Positions 20,170 through 32,039 are shown, numbered from the stretch's first letter. The stretch is DNA of 64,000 bases from Bryum argenteum (GCA_037043015.1 CM073329.1:5100648-5164647); one strand, 5' to 3'. The notes: generated from the sequence alone by a model not told the origin. Made by a program: numbers and translations.

Positions 20170-21205
20170 TGACGAGCTATAACTTCTTCATCTAGAGTTT
20201 CTTTTTGACAAAATTACTTCGGCTAAATTCCAATTCAAGTCTAGTTTGTGTTGTGAAAATTGGACTCATCCGAGAAGGTATAAATTTATGGCATGCATTC
20301 CAGTGAAGGCAGCTTATGTTTTAGGTTTTTCAAAGATGTTTCACCATTGCAAGCTCATTATGTGAAATCAAAATTAGTTTTTCATAAATTAGTTTTACAC
20401 AACTATGATCTCGGATGAAATCCAACAACTTTGTAGTTGGAAGATTTTCGATCTGTATAACTTTGTTATTGGATTTATAATGATGTTTCTATACTGAAAA
20501 AATTCAAAAGATACATGGTTTTTGAGGAGCTCTTTCTCCTTCATTCACCAAATACTTAAGAACGCTTTACATGGGGAGTAAGCCGTACATGGCGCAAAAA
20601 ATCCTCTTAACCCTCAACTGGGCCGAGGGTCAAAAATCAACATTTTGGATGATTGCAAAAATTTTGAAGAGCCATAACTTCTTCATCTAGAATATTACTT
20701 GGATGAAATCACTTGGGTTGCATCCCAGATCAAGTCTAGTTTGTGTGGTAAAAATTGCAAATCCATACAAGAAAGTATTAGTAAATGCATTTTAGTGAAG
20801 GCAACTCTTGTTTTTGAGTTTTTGAGCACAAGGCATGTTTTGCCATTGGGAGGCAATCATGGGAAATCAAATAGATAATTTCATGGATTATTTATAGAAT
20901 CATGGTCTTAAGAAAGGTTTTGGATCCAAATACTTTTGGTATTGGATTTGCAAGGATGTTTCTATTCTTAAAGAAAGAGAATAAATGGATGATTTTTGAG
21001 GAGCTATATCCACTTTGTTTTTTGAGATGCTTTCCAATTAGGTTACATTTTTAGTGTTATAATCCTTGAAAAAACTAAAGATATATAAAAGTTAAGGCAT
21101 AGATTTAAGTGCAAAGGATTGGGTTTTGGACTATATTTCCTTTGAATTTTTTTTGGGAGTTTTAACATGTGCAAGGTCATTATTTGCGCAAATAAACTTT
21201 TTATG
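20170..21205 (+). repeat. Diverged tandem repeat, ~470-500-bp units
   Basis: Three diverged units follow each other. The first two share phrases such as cataacttcttcatctaga, caagtctagtttgtgt and agtgaaggcaact/gcttat at about 20170-20400 and 20673-20900. A third is marked by gcaaggtcattatttg near 21168. No reading frame runs through them. The units form part of the left arm of the inverted repeat described separately. Confidence 0.6.
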
Positions 21206-22640
21206 GATTTTTTTGGTTTAAGGGTGTTATTGAAATAAAAGAAAACATCTTTGTAGTTGGTGATTTTTTTATTGTAAAAATATATTGGTAGCATTTTCAC
21301 TTCAAAGTGAGAACATTGAGATTTTGTGATGTTTTTTGAGTACAGATATATTATGATCTTGAAATCTATTGAGCTTCGTCACTCAAAACTTGATCCACAT
21401 GATGTACAATATGTTTACTACAAGTTTGTACAGTTGAGATCTGAATTACTTACCTTCATTATGACACTTTTTTTGATGATGAGTTCTTTATTCTACCAAT
21501 GAGTCAAACCATTTAGGGGTTAAGGCAATTGGTCCATCTTGTGTAATTGGAAAAAATAACCAATTAAGTTGAGCAGATTTTTGCTCTCATTCAACTGCAT
21601 ATATCGCTTGCTCTCCATGTAAAGCTATTCTTGAAGACGCTTTGAGAGTTAAAATCTTTCTTAACCTCTAACGTTGACTTGCCTCAAAGCACATAGAATA
21701 TCTCAAAATTGCCAAATACTACCAACTTTGATGTTAGGTGGAAGTTTACATTTGACGTATTTTTAGGTATTTTAGTGCAAGATCTAGTACTCAACTTGTA
21801 AGTGTATGTGTATATCAAAGCTCACATTCAAATTCAATTCCAGTTGCAAGATCATAATGTTCATAGTTGTAAAACGAGATTTTTTTACTTGTTGTAGAAA
21901 GGGTAACTAGTTTTTTGGAGGCCAAAAAGACCATTTTTGGTAGAAAGTTTGGTATGAGACTTTTTAAATTCTTGTTCCTAGATAAATAAGGAACATGCCT
22001 ATGCAATTTTTACCCTCATGCGATTTATAAAACCCATTAAAATGCTTCATTATTCACATAAAGGCATGCTAAAATTAATATATAAAGGCTGATGTTTGAA
22101 TGTAAAGATGACATCTTAAGAACCATTGGATTAAAAATCCGAACAATAAGATCATGCCTTAACCCCTAAGTGGTTTGACTCATTGGGAGGAGAATATACA
22201 CGTTCTCAAAAAAAGTGTTATAAATTAAAGGTAAGTTATTCAAATCTCAATCCTGCAATCTTGTAGTAAACATATTGTACATCACATGGGTCAAATTTTG
22301 AGTTATGAGGCCTCAAAGATTGCAAGATCATGAGGAATTAGTACTAAAAAAAAAATCACAAAATCTCAACAGTTTCATTTGAAGTGAAAATGCTACCAAT
22401 ATATTTATCACAATGAAAAATTTATCATCTACAAAGAGCTACACCTTCATCTCAAGATAAACCTTGAACAACAGAAAACCATGAGAAAAATTTCTTTGCA
22501 CAAATAATGACCTTGCAATGGTGGAAACTACCAATCTAAATTGGACTTTGGATGAAGAAGTTATGGCTCTTCAAAGTTGCGGCAGTCACCCAGAATGTTG
22601 AATTTTGACATTCGGCCCGGTTAAGTGTTAAAACCTTAGT
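20600..22640. repeat. Large imperfect inverted repeat (foldback), ~2 kb
   Basis: Sequence at about 21245-21535 recurs as reverse complement at about 22450-22160; shared phrases include tattggtagcattttcactt, gtacaatatgtttactac and caatgagtcaaacca. Further out, 20600-20710 (gagccataacttcttcatc) pairs with 22640-22530. The right arm lacks about 470 bases present in the left arm, corresponding to one tandem unit. The central ~600 bases (21540-22160) are unique. If transcribed, it would form a long imperfect hairpin. Whether it is a foldback transposon or a small-RNA locus cannot be told from sequence alone. Confidence 0.7.
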
Positions 22641-23377
22641 TACATGAAAAAAAGACAAAACTTGAAAAAAAAGTAAAGTCTCAAATTTTGGTGACATTTT
22701 GGAGTTTCTACGATTTGATTGATTTTGGGTAGAATCTGAGGATAAATGAGCATATACACCCCAATTTAGGTAGTTTTGGGCAGTTTTCAAATGATGTTTC
22801 AAACTTCAACCGTGAATAATTCCTCAAGCATGAGGAATTTTAAGGCACAAAAGGAATTTTCAGAACAATATAGAAAACTCTACAACGTGCAAAAGGTCTC
22901 AACTTCACACAAACTAATTTAGAGGGAGGGACTAACCGAAGCCAAAATAGATAGATTCGAACCTCAGTCGACTGTAGGGGTTGATATCATGATACTCAAA
23001 CCCCATGATCTTTGATCACTATTAAACTCGCTACAAAACCAAATGATTTGAAAAATTTACTCATTTAATCAAACGACAAGGGCAACATGAGAAACCAATA
23101 CATCATTTGCAGCAACATTGTTCTTCAAAGATCTTGTAACTTTTTCCCTTCTGCATGCTTTTCAACTTGTATTTACATGTTTATAAGTCAAATTACACCA
23201 AACAGACTAAAGAGTCTTTCATCTCTAAACCTGCAATAAAATAGTAGATATGATGTGCCACTAGTGTACCAAGAACTTTAGTCTTGAATAATTTCTTCAC
23301 AACAATCATAGAGATCAATGTCATTTCTAAATATTTGATGTTGGAAAAGTCATGTACAACTTCACACAAAGAATTGT

Positions 23378-23750
23378 TAGCCTTCGCACATGGCAGGGGG
23401 CTGGCGCCGGCGGCAGCGCCTGGCAGCCTATTCTGGGCCAGGTGCCGACCGGCCAGCCAAGCGCCGCCCCTGGCCGCCGCGAGACGCGGGCAGCCAGCAG
23501 GGCTGACCCGCCTCGCTTTTTTTAAAAATTTTAATTTTTTAAAAATAAAAATTAATTAGACGGGTCACTTTTGTTTTTTGTTTGTGGTTGGGGCAGGTGC
23601 TGCAGCGTTTGGGCAGGGTACCGCAGAGACCAGGCGCTGACGGGCACTGGCTGGGCGCTGGCTGGCGCAAGGTTTTCCCGAAGTCTGGGGTGAGCCTCCA
23701 CCGTCGGCGTTTCGGGCGTCAGCGTCGGCTCAACGCCTCATGTGCGAAGG
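23378..23750. mobile_element. GC-rich insertion with 13-bp terminal inverted repeats
   Basis: A GC-rich block of about 350 bp (many GGC, GCC, CAGG words) in otherwise AT-rich DNA, with an AT-rich centre near 23520-23560. It is bounded by gccttcgcacatg at 23378-23390 and its exact reverse complement catgtgcgaaggc at about 23738-23750. Copy B lacks this block at the equivalent place (about 32950). That supports insertion of a short non-autonomous element. A target-site duplication was not clear and no coding capacity is evident. Confidence 0.6.
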
Positions 23751-23970
23751 CCTTGTGTGCTAGTGCACCCTCAAAAGCCGTCCTTGACTTCTTCAAGGTC
23801 GGGAATATTCAAAGTAACTAACATTGACTCTACCGGCTGCAAAGAAACTCATCAAGACTGATGTTAAAAACATATCATGCACACCAAGTCCATGTAGATT
23901 TTGAGATTACAGCAAATTACTTCAATAAATCCAGCTTGTTGGGCCTTCTTCACAATGCTTGGTAAATAAG

Positions 23971-24940
23971 GTACAGTACCCACCAACAAGTTTACGTTCA
24001 GAGCAAGAAGAGATAACATACCTTCAACTTTCAAATGATCACCATGTTTGCGAAATCTATCCAAATTGCAAATTATGAAGTATGAAAGAAAGGTAGTGCA
24101 TTTTTCTTTACCAATACATGAAAAACCGCCAAAAAATGTATAAATACATTTTATAACTTTGGTGTCTTTTAACTTACTTTTCAGTATCTACCTTCGACTA
24201 TTATAAAGACCATTACATGGTGAGGTTTGTTAAGGAAGAGAGTAATAATATCTCTTTAGAAACCTCTCTTGATGCCCTTTACATACATGTGGCTCACATT
24301 TACAAATATTGAGTTGGGTTGGTGCAAGAAACCTTCATGTTGTCTCTTATTGAAAAAGCAACGTACACATTTTGAAGTGCAATAATTGCTCATAAACTTT
24401 TCTTAAACATGGGGCTTGGATCAGCAGAGAAGAGATAGTTTCGATAACATTTGCTACATTTCGAGCACTTTGGTGGTAGTTTCATCGAATTTGGTTATTC
24501 TAGATGCTAGATATGATCATTTGAAGTTGCCCTTGTTTATCGCTGCATTTACTAAGAGTACAAAAGTCCAATGTTGAGCTTCTTGGGGGCTACAATTCAA
24601 GTTCTTTCTAAAAAGCTGTTGCATATATAGAAAGTGTATCGAAGTAGCTTCCATAGAAGATTGTTGAAGTTTTCCATTGTCTCATGCCTCAGCAAAAGTA
24701 GCTCGAGATAAGAGCTAAGGGTAAATAGTGAATAATATATTAAAAAGTCATATATTAAAATAGAAATTATAATTTTTATTGAAATTTCTTCAGATGATGG
24801 TATAAAATACTACATGATCTCTCCGATACAATTTGTAGTTGGCAATTTGGATTATTTTTGTGAACATGGCAATTGTTCAAAGATTACAACATGTTCTCTT
24901 GTTTCAATTCTGAACGTAAACTTGTTGGTGGGTACTGTAC
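23971..24940. mobile_element. Non-autonomous foldback/MITE-like element, 970 bp
   Basis: Bases 23971-24002 recur as a perfect 32-nt reverse complement at 24909-24940; similarity continues more weakly inwards. The equivalent site in copy B (about 33340-33360) reads straight through a related gtacggtacagt sequence, so B preserves something like the empty site. No transposase frame lies inside. The terminal gtacagta is partly palindromic, which makes the target duplication ambiguous (possibly gtacagt). Confidence 0.7.
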
Positions 24941-24959
24941 AGTCGATCTTAGGCATCAC

Positions 24960-26790
24960 TCAAAAAACTGAAATCAGAGTGTGCACCAAGATCATAAAAA
25001 TCGAACACAAAAACTCCACAAATGAAAATACGAAATTGAGAACGCAAATGCAAGCACAGTTAGTTTTACAAAAAAGCTGAATGCAAAGTCTGCCGTAATG
25101 CCATACAGATCTCTTGTGAACTGTTTGAATGATGTCTGTCACTCCAGTCATGTGAACTAGGATTGCTACTGCAAAACGAAGCAACCCTTGCTCGTCGTTG
25201 ACAGGTTCAGCTCCTATCAAACTGGTCTTACAGAACAGGACTCGCAGCTTCTTCTGATTCAAAGGCACTAGAGAGGCATCAACTTCCAAGGAGTCATGTA
25301 ACATATATTCCAGCGACTCAAGCGATGAATCAGAATTGACTTTCCGCTGCTAGTCCGGCTGTTTCAACGCCTGTTTTCTTGTGCAGGTCACTCAATTCGT
25401 AGGCGACCTCTAGCTGTACCGAACCTGCATCTTTCAATGAAGCTTATCATGGTCAACTCAGCAAGCATTCTTGCGCTGAACCCTGCCTTTTTCGATATAG
25501 CAAACAAATGATGTCCGCTTGGTTCTGGATTGACAGTTGAGTAGATTTACTTTGAAGGATCGATGATCATGCCCTCACCGGAAATTCTGGTAAATTGCAT
25601 CTACCTGCAACAACATACTAAGTGGTGTTACTCCAGGTAAAGAGCCGGGGTAAACAAAAACAATAACGAAATTCTTTGGTATCTCCATTTGTTGATCGCT
25701 GGATTTATGAACCGCATGATCTGATTTGTTGTTAAAGTATGAATCATCTCGAGTATGATGCACAGATTCTTTTTAAAAAACACCTGTTCTGTATATATGA
25801 TTATATCAGGTACGGATGTTACTATTAACCATAAAGTATCCCGAATGTGAAATCATTAAATGTGAAAAAAGCACTCACCTTCTTGAGAAAGACCTCATTG
25901 CGTAAATGGGAGAGTATCAATTGTCGATATCCAGAGGTTGAAAACCGGGAAAGCTTTCCGAGGCCGCCTTCAAGGTCTTACGACTGCATCACCAGAAGAG
26001 CATTGGAAACGAAACTAGCACTCAGGAAAATAGTGCAAGGTACATCGATGGAATGATCTGACAGAGATGAAAGCAGATCGTACCTGCTGCTTAGAGTGTT
26101 TGATGTGGATCAACAGCAAAGTGAACCTCTCGCACGATTGAGCTGCCGCTCAATCTTTCGATGGTCACTCGATGTCTCGGGAATCACAATTCTCACCATC
26201 ACCATTCTGGCAATGTCTCCGAACTGATTCGATAGTTTCTCTGTTCTCTGTCAGTTTCCTTTTCTCACAGAGTCTGTTGCAGAAAACGACGGTGTTGGAA
26301 TATCAACTCTTACAGAGCATGGAGAGGCAAGAACTCACAGCGGGAGAAGTAACAAGGGTCACCATCTTACCTCCAGACAGACCTTGTTCTCTTAATCAGT
26401 GCCAAAACATTTGCGAATACACTATGAGTCTGAAGAACATCATCTACTGTCTCTCTCCTTGACAACGACACTAAATTGAAACGAAAGACATGAAGTTCTA
26501 CAGTATATCGCTATCGTCTCCCCGGCCAATATATATCAAGAGTCGTTACTACTAACAGCACCAATGAGGACGATCTATCGATGTGGGAATTGAAAAGCGT
26601 ACCTCTGTAAATATTCCTCTGTCTGACACCATTTTCGAGGTGGGTTGCCAGGATACAAATCTGCTTCAACAAAAGCATCGTCAGCAGGAACATGCTTTGA
26701 ACAATAGGGACAGCGAGACTGGACGACTAGATCGTCCTCACGGCAGAACTTTGTTGTAGAAGCCCTTCCATATTCACGAGCTAATCGTCA
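24960..26790 (-). pseudogene. Decayed coding-like segments downstream of TIR-kinase A
   Basis: Several minus-strand stretches keep a reading frame shared with copy B although neither copy gives one complete gene. They include about 26770-26600 (QSRCPYCSKHVPADDAF, a CxxC zinc-ribbon-like motif), about 26465-26375 (VLQTHSVFANVLAL), about 26085-25930 (VRSAFISVRSF, then broken), about 25440-25345, and 25304-24960 (open, 114 codons, LVHMTGVTDII). A 230-base stretch encoding a membrane-like segment in B is missing here. They may be remnants of a second gene or 3' exons of the TIR-kinase. Function unknown. Confidence 0.35.
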
Positions 26791-26876
26791 TGGGCGATGG
26801 GGGGAGGACCGCCATGGGAAGGCTGTCGATGTGTCCTCGGTGATGGGTTCAGGGTAACTGTCAGCGTAAACAGGAC

Positions 26877-29604
26877 TCAAATGAATACATTTCTTCTGCC
26901 ATTACAGAGCCAAAAGATAGATGTTAATGTGCTCCAAATCCCTTTTCTTGGAAGCTCTCCTCTTATTCTGGAATGTTCAATTCCCAAATTCTCCATTCTT
27001 GTCCTCCCCATGCGCCATCTCCTAAAAAATTCCGACACATCTTCATCCAAAACTCTCCAAAATTTAAGCGTAATTTCCTTCCGAATAAGTTCAAAATCTG
27101 GTCGGTGTTCAGGGTCAGGATGCCAGCACTTCTCGATCAGCTCTTTCCAGGAAGCAGAAATGTAGTCTGGAAACGATGGCCGCTGTCCTGCACAAATTAA
27201 TTCCACCACTTCCGCAGACTTTATATCTCCTTCAAAGGGACATTTCCCAGTCAGAATCTCATACACGGTCATCCCAAAACTGAAGACATCGGCAGGCCAT
27301 TTGTACGTGCAGTCCTCTTTCTTGGCATGTAGCTCGGGAGCCATGTAAGCTGTGGTCCCCTGCTTTCTTGTGTGGCAATTGGACGCATCTCTACCTCGCA
27401 CCTTAGCTGATCCAAAGTCGATCAGTTTCACCACATAGTACGTCTCCCCACCTTCAATCTGCCTTATTCTCCTCTTCGCACTTACAAGAATGTTCGCAGG
27501 TTTTAAATCCCGGTGCAACACTCTGCACTCTCGCAGATGGATCATGGCTTCAACGATTTGAAGTATAATATCTGCTGATACAGATTGGGAGAATGGCATC
27601 CCACCATGTCCTCGAGCCGATCGAGCCGATCTTATCAACTGGCGAAGATCTTGTTCCATGTGCTCTGTCACAAGATACCCGGACTCCTGCTCCTCATCAT
27701 ATGCACACGCGTACAAGTTGACCACATTGGGGTGCTGAACGCTTGCCAGGATACCCCCTTCTGCTTCCAGATCCTTCTTTGCATATTCACCTTTGTAAAC
27801 CGCTATGGCGACCTCCAATCCCAACCACTGACATTTCAAGACCTGCTTGAAAGAACCTTTTGCAACACAGTCTTTGAATGAAAACTCCAGCTTTCCGGGA
27901 ATCCAACACCATTCTGGAAGCAAACCCGGTGTACTTGTCGATGCATCACTTTGGAGCCTCTTCCTGAGGAGGGTATCAAGCACTTCCTGATGATCTGACC
28001 CGCTTTCCAGCTTGTCTAAAAGATATGACCGATCTTCGATGTTGGCAACTTCAAAAGAGGAAGTCCTCAGCGGAGGACTTACTCTATCTTTCAACGGAGG
28101 TTCAAATGCAATCGAATCTTGTAACCAAAATCGGACCATGTCACATGAAAAATCTAAATCACGAGCTACAAGAGCAAATTTGGAGTCGCTTGCGGCACAT
28201 GATGCGGGTAGAAACACAGAAAGGGCAGCTAACTTCCAATCCTTCTCAGCACAACGGTAGAGTAAGTCCTCAGCGGCCGCCACATTACACAAAAATCTGT
28301 CGAGCTCAGCTTCAATCTTTAACCAGCGGCTACCGGCATAGAACAACGTCGACGACGACGACTCTGCCAAAGAGTAACGTCTTGATGATTGAAGAATACT
28401 CTCCAATATCTTAGTAGATACTTCCTGGATCTTTGTAATGAGGCACTGACTTTGGGAAAAGCAAATCACCACCTGGCTCCGAAACTTTTCCAAAGTATCC
28501 TGGATTCTTAGGACGGTTCGAAGAATTGGGGCTTGACCCCCGGTAAGACGCACAACTGTGGAATGCTTGTCTGGCACCACTTCGCAAACGGCATCGATTA
28601 TCAGCTTTTGATCAATCACTTCCGTATTTCTATCGAAGTATAAGCCATCTATCAAAAAAAAAAGTTCTCCCAAAGCCCTCGACCATTCGTTTTTCTCAGT
28701 GACGGAAACATCAGCCCATTGATGCCACTCTTCCAACCATGCGTTAGGTAATTGTTGCCATTCCTCTGCTGTGACACCAAGGAAAACTGGAATGATCCTC
28801 ACCTTCCTCTTGGATGTTACAATTTCTCCCAATTCCCACAAGCAATACTTTGAGAACAGATACTCTGAAGATATAATAACCACAACAACTTGAGACTTAT
28901 CTATCCCAGTGACCACATGTCGACCGCGGCTCCTGATACGAGCACACAATTGCTCCTTGAAATTTTTCAGGATTATGTGGGAAGTAATAAAGACTCCGGG
29001 AAAGATTTCATGTTCATCCAACCTGCACATATCCACACTTACAACGTTTCGTTACCTCCGTTCAAGTATGCAACTCCAACGTTTCACTGTAATGAAGTAT
29101 CGAACAGCTAAATGAAGGCTCCACCAACCTCTGTGGATCTTCGAGGTCCATAAGCATCGTACCGCCACCTTCCATGTTTCAGATCCTTGCACACTTCTTG
29201 TGTTCAAAGTAAAAACATCGATATGTAGCACCTATGCTAACTTCAAATCAACAACCTGCAAGAAGTAGCAGTCGCTGAGTATTTCGTACGTCATTACTCA
29301 AGATGCCCTTTGAACAAGCATTCAAGAAACTTCTAACTCTACTATCTGAAATTCAGAGTCGATCTCAGATGTTGAATCACGAAGACAATCACTAGCATTG
29401 CCACGGAGCAAAGCGAACCATCCATGAAGTCGGAACACTATGATTTGAGCTTGTAGGTTTAAAGCTCTGAGGGAATGCGCCTCACTACGAATAGGACACA
29501 CTAAAAGTTGCTGGCGGTGGCGGTTCCTTGAGGTTTCTAAAGTCTGAGCCGTGCTGAACATGGACGACTATGTCAGAATCATTCTCATCGTCTACTTGAG
29601 CCAT
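26877..29604 (-). CDS. TIR - helical bundle - protein kinase protein, copy A
   Basis: Main exon 29022-26877; a short first exon 29604-29489 (starting MAQVDDENDSD) joins it in phase. If unspliced, translation could start at ATG 29030 (717 aa; spliced about 753). Numbered from 29030: TIR domain ~10-157 (GVFITSH, KNFKEQLCARIRSRG, VVVVIISSEY, SKYCLWELGEI, RIIPVFLG), with Glu66 at the position of the catalytic NADase glutamate in plant TIRs but no normal BB-loop; Cys/Leu-rich helical region ~165-290 (DLLYRCAEKDWKLAAL) resembling the DUF1221/HeLo bundle of plant MLKL-type proteins; kinase ~383-655 with HRDLKPAN (Asp508), DFG (538), APE, but VAIA instead of VAIK; C-terminal motif IWSTLTSIFWLC. Probably an immune or cell-death signalling protein; this is inference. 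No NB-ARC or LRR is present. Confidence 0.85.
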
Positions 29605-30620
29605 CCAACCCTAATGAAGAAGCATACACCATGCACTGCCGCGCACTTACCGACACAGTAGATCTCTTTGTCATGCACCAGGTACCCGATCGAGCCACGA
29701 CGGCGAAACTCTCGATTCCGCAACTGTCTCAAATTCTCTTGTCTCTTGCCTCAAAATCTCTTGTCTCGTCTCAGAATCTCCCAGAGCGCAATCAATCATG
29801 CATACTCTGATTCTCCGATACCACGGGAGATTCAACCGACGCTTGATTGAACTGGATGCGCCTGCGATCTCCACCTCCAGTGCAAGCGATCGAAGCTTGC
29901 TCCCGCACAAATCGGCGAACACCAAGTCCTGCTCTGAACCGCTAATTCTCTGCGGAGATTCCAGGCTTCGAGACTGATGGCCCCATCACTGTAGTCGGCA
30001 AACACTGTAGTCAACGGAGGCATTCGTCGGGCCAAAAGGGCAACGGACTACGGAGCCTCCATAACTGCTCAAGGTCAAATTGACAAGCTCTTCTCTCTCT
30101 CTCTCTTTTTCTTTTAATTGGAATAGAAAATCAATGTATCTATCAATTGGAGAAGAAACATCTAAACCGAAGCAATAGCTTGCCCGGAGAAGCAAAAACT
30201 GGGCACCCATGTCTGCAAGGATGAACACAAGGGAGATAGGTGCAGCAAGTGGAGACCTTCTCTCCTGACACATGGAAAAATGACTATGCCACATGGTAGA
30301 TTGCATTTTCTTATTTCGTTTTCCTATTTCTCAAAGTAGGAATGGTCCAATTTTTGCCAGGTCGCCAACTGTATGAAGTGGGAAAAAGAGGGGTAATAAT
30401 TTTACTTATTTCTAGGAGGGACAGGCTCATGTGTTTCTTGTGGAATTGTGGATGGGAAGGTGAGAATATAAAGAGGAGTATTGTGGGTGTCTTGAAAATC
30501 TCGTACATGTGTACAATATGTAGGAATTTGAATCAATTTTAAATTTGTAATCATAAAATTAGGATTTACCTAAAATAAGTTATGAATTTTGGAAGTAGAA
30601 TACGTAAAGGTTCCAAGAAT
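29605..30620. promoter_or_regulatory. Upstream leader/promoter region of TIR-kinase A
   Basis: Homologous to 38252-39100 in copy B. It contains the telobox-like aaccctaa at about 29608 and two copies of a 16-bp unit beginning cactgtagtc at about 29987-30012, which is expanded to about four copies in B. Minus-strand frames at 29671-29925 and 29986-30306 differ between the copies and are not accepted as genes. Confidence 0.4.
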
Positions 30621-32039
30621 CGCTCACTTTGTCACCATGAGTACGTTGAATATTGAAGGTGGCACCTTCGAATTTATGCACTACCTCACATACTAGTGAT
30701 TTTACACCTAGAAATCTATAATAATCTGTGGGATCGTTATCATGATGAAAAATAAAATTCTCCTCTCTTGAATCATGCATGTGTATAGTATTCATAATTC
30801 CATCTCTAAAATATCATGTTACACAAACTTATCCATGTTGACTTCCCTTCTATAAGACAAAGGTTGTCAACTCCCTTCCAAGTCATACATTCCCAAACCA
30901 TACTGATATTTCCACCTCCAAATTTGATTATAGGTTGCACATGCTGATCTAAAAGATGTTATCCTCTCTTCTTTTAACAATAGGAATCTCCCATGTAATC
31001 CAAATAAATTGAATTTGACTTATCTAAAAAAAACCACATAACTCCTATCTATCCAACTTGCATGCCTATACTTCTTTGTCCATGCATGTCAAACATGGTT
31101 TTTGCTTCTTTGACGGGAATGGCTTTTCAATTTTCACTCATGCTATCAATTCTTGCATCTAAAGACATCTTCTAATTGTATCATCACTCAAATCCAATCC
31201 TTGAGATCGCATTTCTCTACTCACTCTTGCAGTTGTACAATTAGGTGGTGCATTCAATAGCCTTACAATCATATGATCACAAGGACCACTGAAAGTTCAA
31301 AGATGTAGTCTCTTCCTCATGCATATGAAGAATTAGCTCACGTTCAGCAAGAGAACTTCTAGGAGCCATAGCTAATCAACAACAATCTTAATCACAATGA
31401 CTTTTGAAATGTAAGAGGACTTCTTAAATACATGTTGATCATTAATTTTTTTAGATGCACAAATTGTGATTGGACAACCCATTATTGACACATCAAGAAC
31501 TGTTGCCCTTGCAAGTGGCTCTATGTCAATTGTGGTACTCTTTCTAGTTTATAAATGGCTATTTACTTATAAATAGTTGAAAATCAGCACCTACCAACCA
31601 AAGTTAACAAGTATTACTACTAAATCAAGATTGTCATTCTTGTCTGAACACTTTTGCTGACCACTGTATATAGATTGAGTCACCTTATAATACCTTTTAT
31701 TTGTGAAAGTTATTGCAAGTAGTAGAACATCTTTATATAATGTGAATTTCAATTACTTAGTGTAATACAACCTAATTACAATATTTAGTGTAGTAAACAT
31801 TTGGGTACAAACTTTGAACATAACTAAGATTGACCCCTTATAAGAATACATGTAATCTAGTCACACAATCTTCTTAACTCATGACTCAAGCTTGATTATT
31901 CCAAGACTTGTTACAAACAAATGAGTGTGCATTCACGCCTTTCTACTTGACATGAAATGATTGCTTTCCAACATCTTTTAATACACCACAATCATACTTA
32001 CGGATGCTATGAGTATAATAATCTACTTCGATGCCACGA
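30621..32039. other. Spacer between the two duplication copies
   Basis: AT-rich, no intact gene. It includes the transposase fossil at 30990-31369. The stretch at about 30640-30725 (tgaaggtggca, gattttacacctaga) is homologous to the region just after the GT14 gene at 41105-41175, which shows that homology with the copy-B side resumes beyond that gene. Confidence 0.5.
30990..31369 (-). pseudogene. Fossil of a Tc1/mariner-like transposase N-terminus
   Basis: The minus strand from ATG 31369 reads MAPRSSLAERELILHMHEE, resembling the first helix-turn-helix of Tc1/mariner transposases. After a stop and a frame change comes TARVSREMRSQGLDLSDDT, then IEKPFPSKKQKP: the order and spacing of the second helix-turn-helix and linker of that family. 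Several in-frame stops and no DDE catalytic part. A dead fragment in the spacer between the two duplication copies. Confidence 0.5.

Larger units (their letters stand above)
22970..30620. repeat. Segmental duplication copy A (carries TIR-kinase A)
   Basis: Collinear homology with 32040-39100 at the left end (catgatctttgatcactatt at ~22986 against cataatgcttgatcactatt at ~32050), through the 3' flank, the TIR-kinase genes and their leaders, to about 30620 against 39100 (acctcgtacatgtgta region). Copy A contains insertions missing from B at about 23378-23750 and 23971-24940. Divergence is substantial (proteins roughly three-quarters alike by eye), so the duplication is not recent. Confidence 0.8.

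Noticed and set aside
29671-30306. Minus-strand frames upstream of TIR-kinase A as extra exons
   Set aside because: The corresponding frames in copy B differ in frame and stops; treated as leader or promoter.
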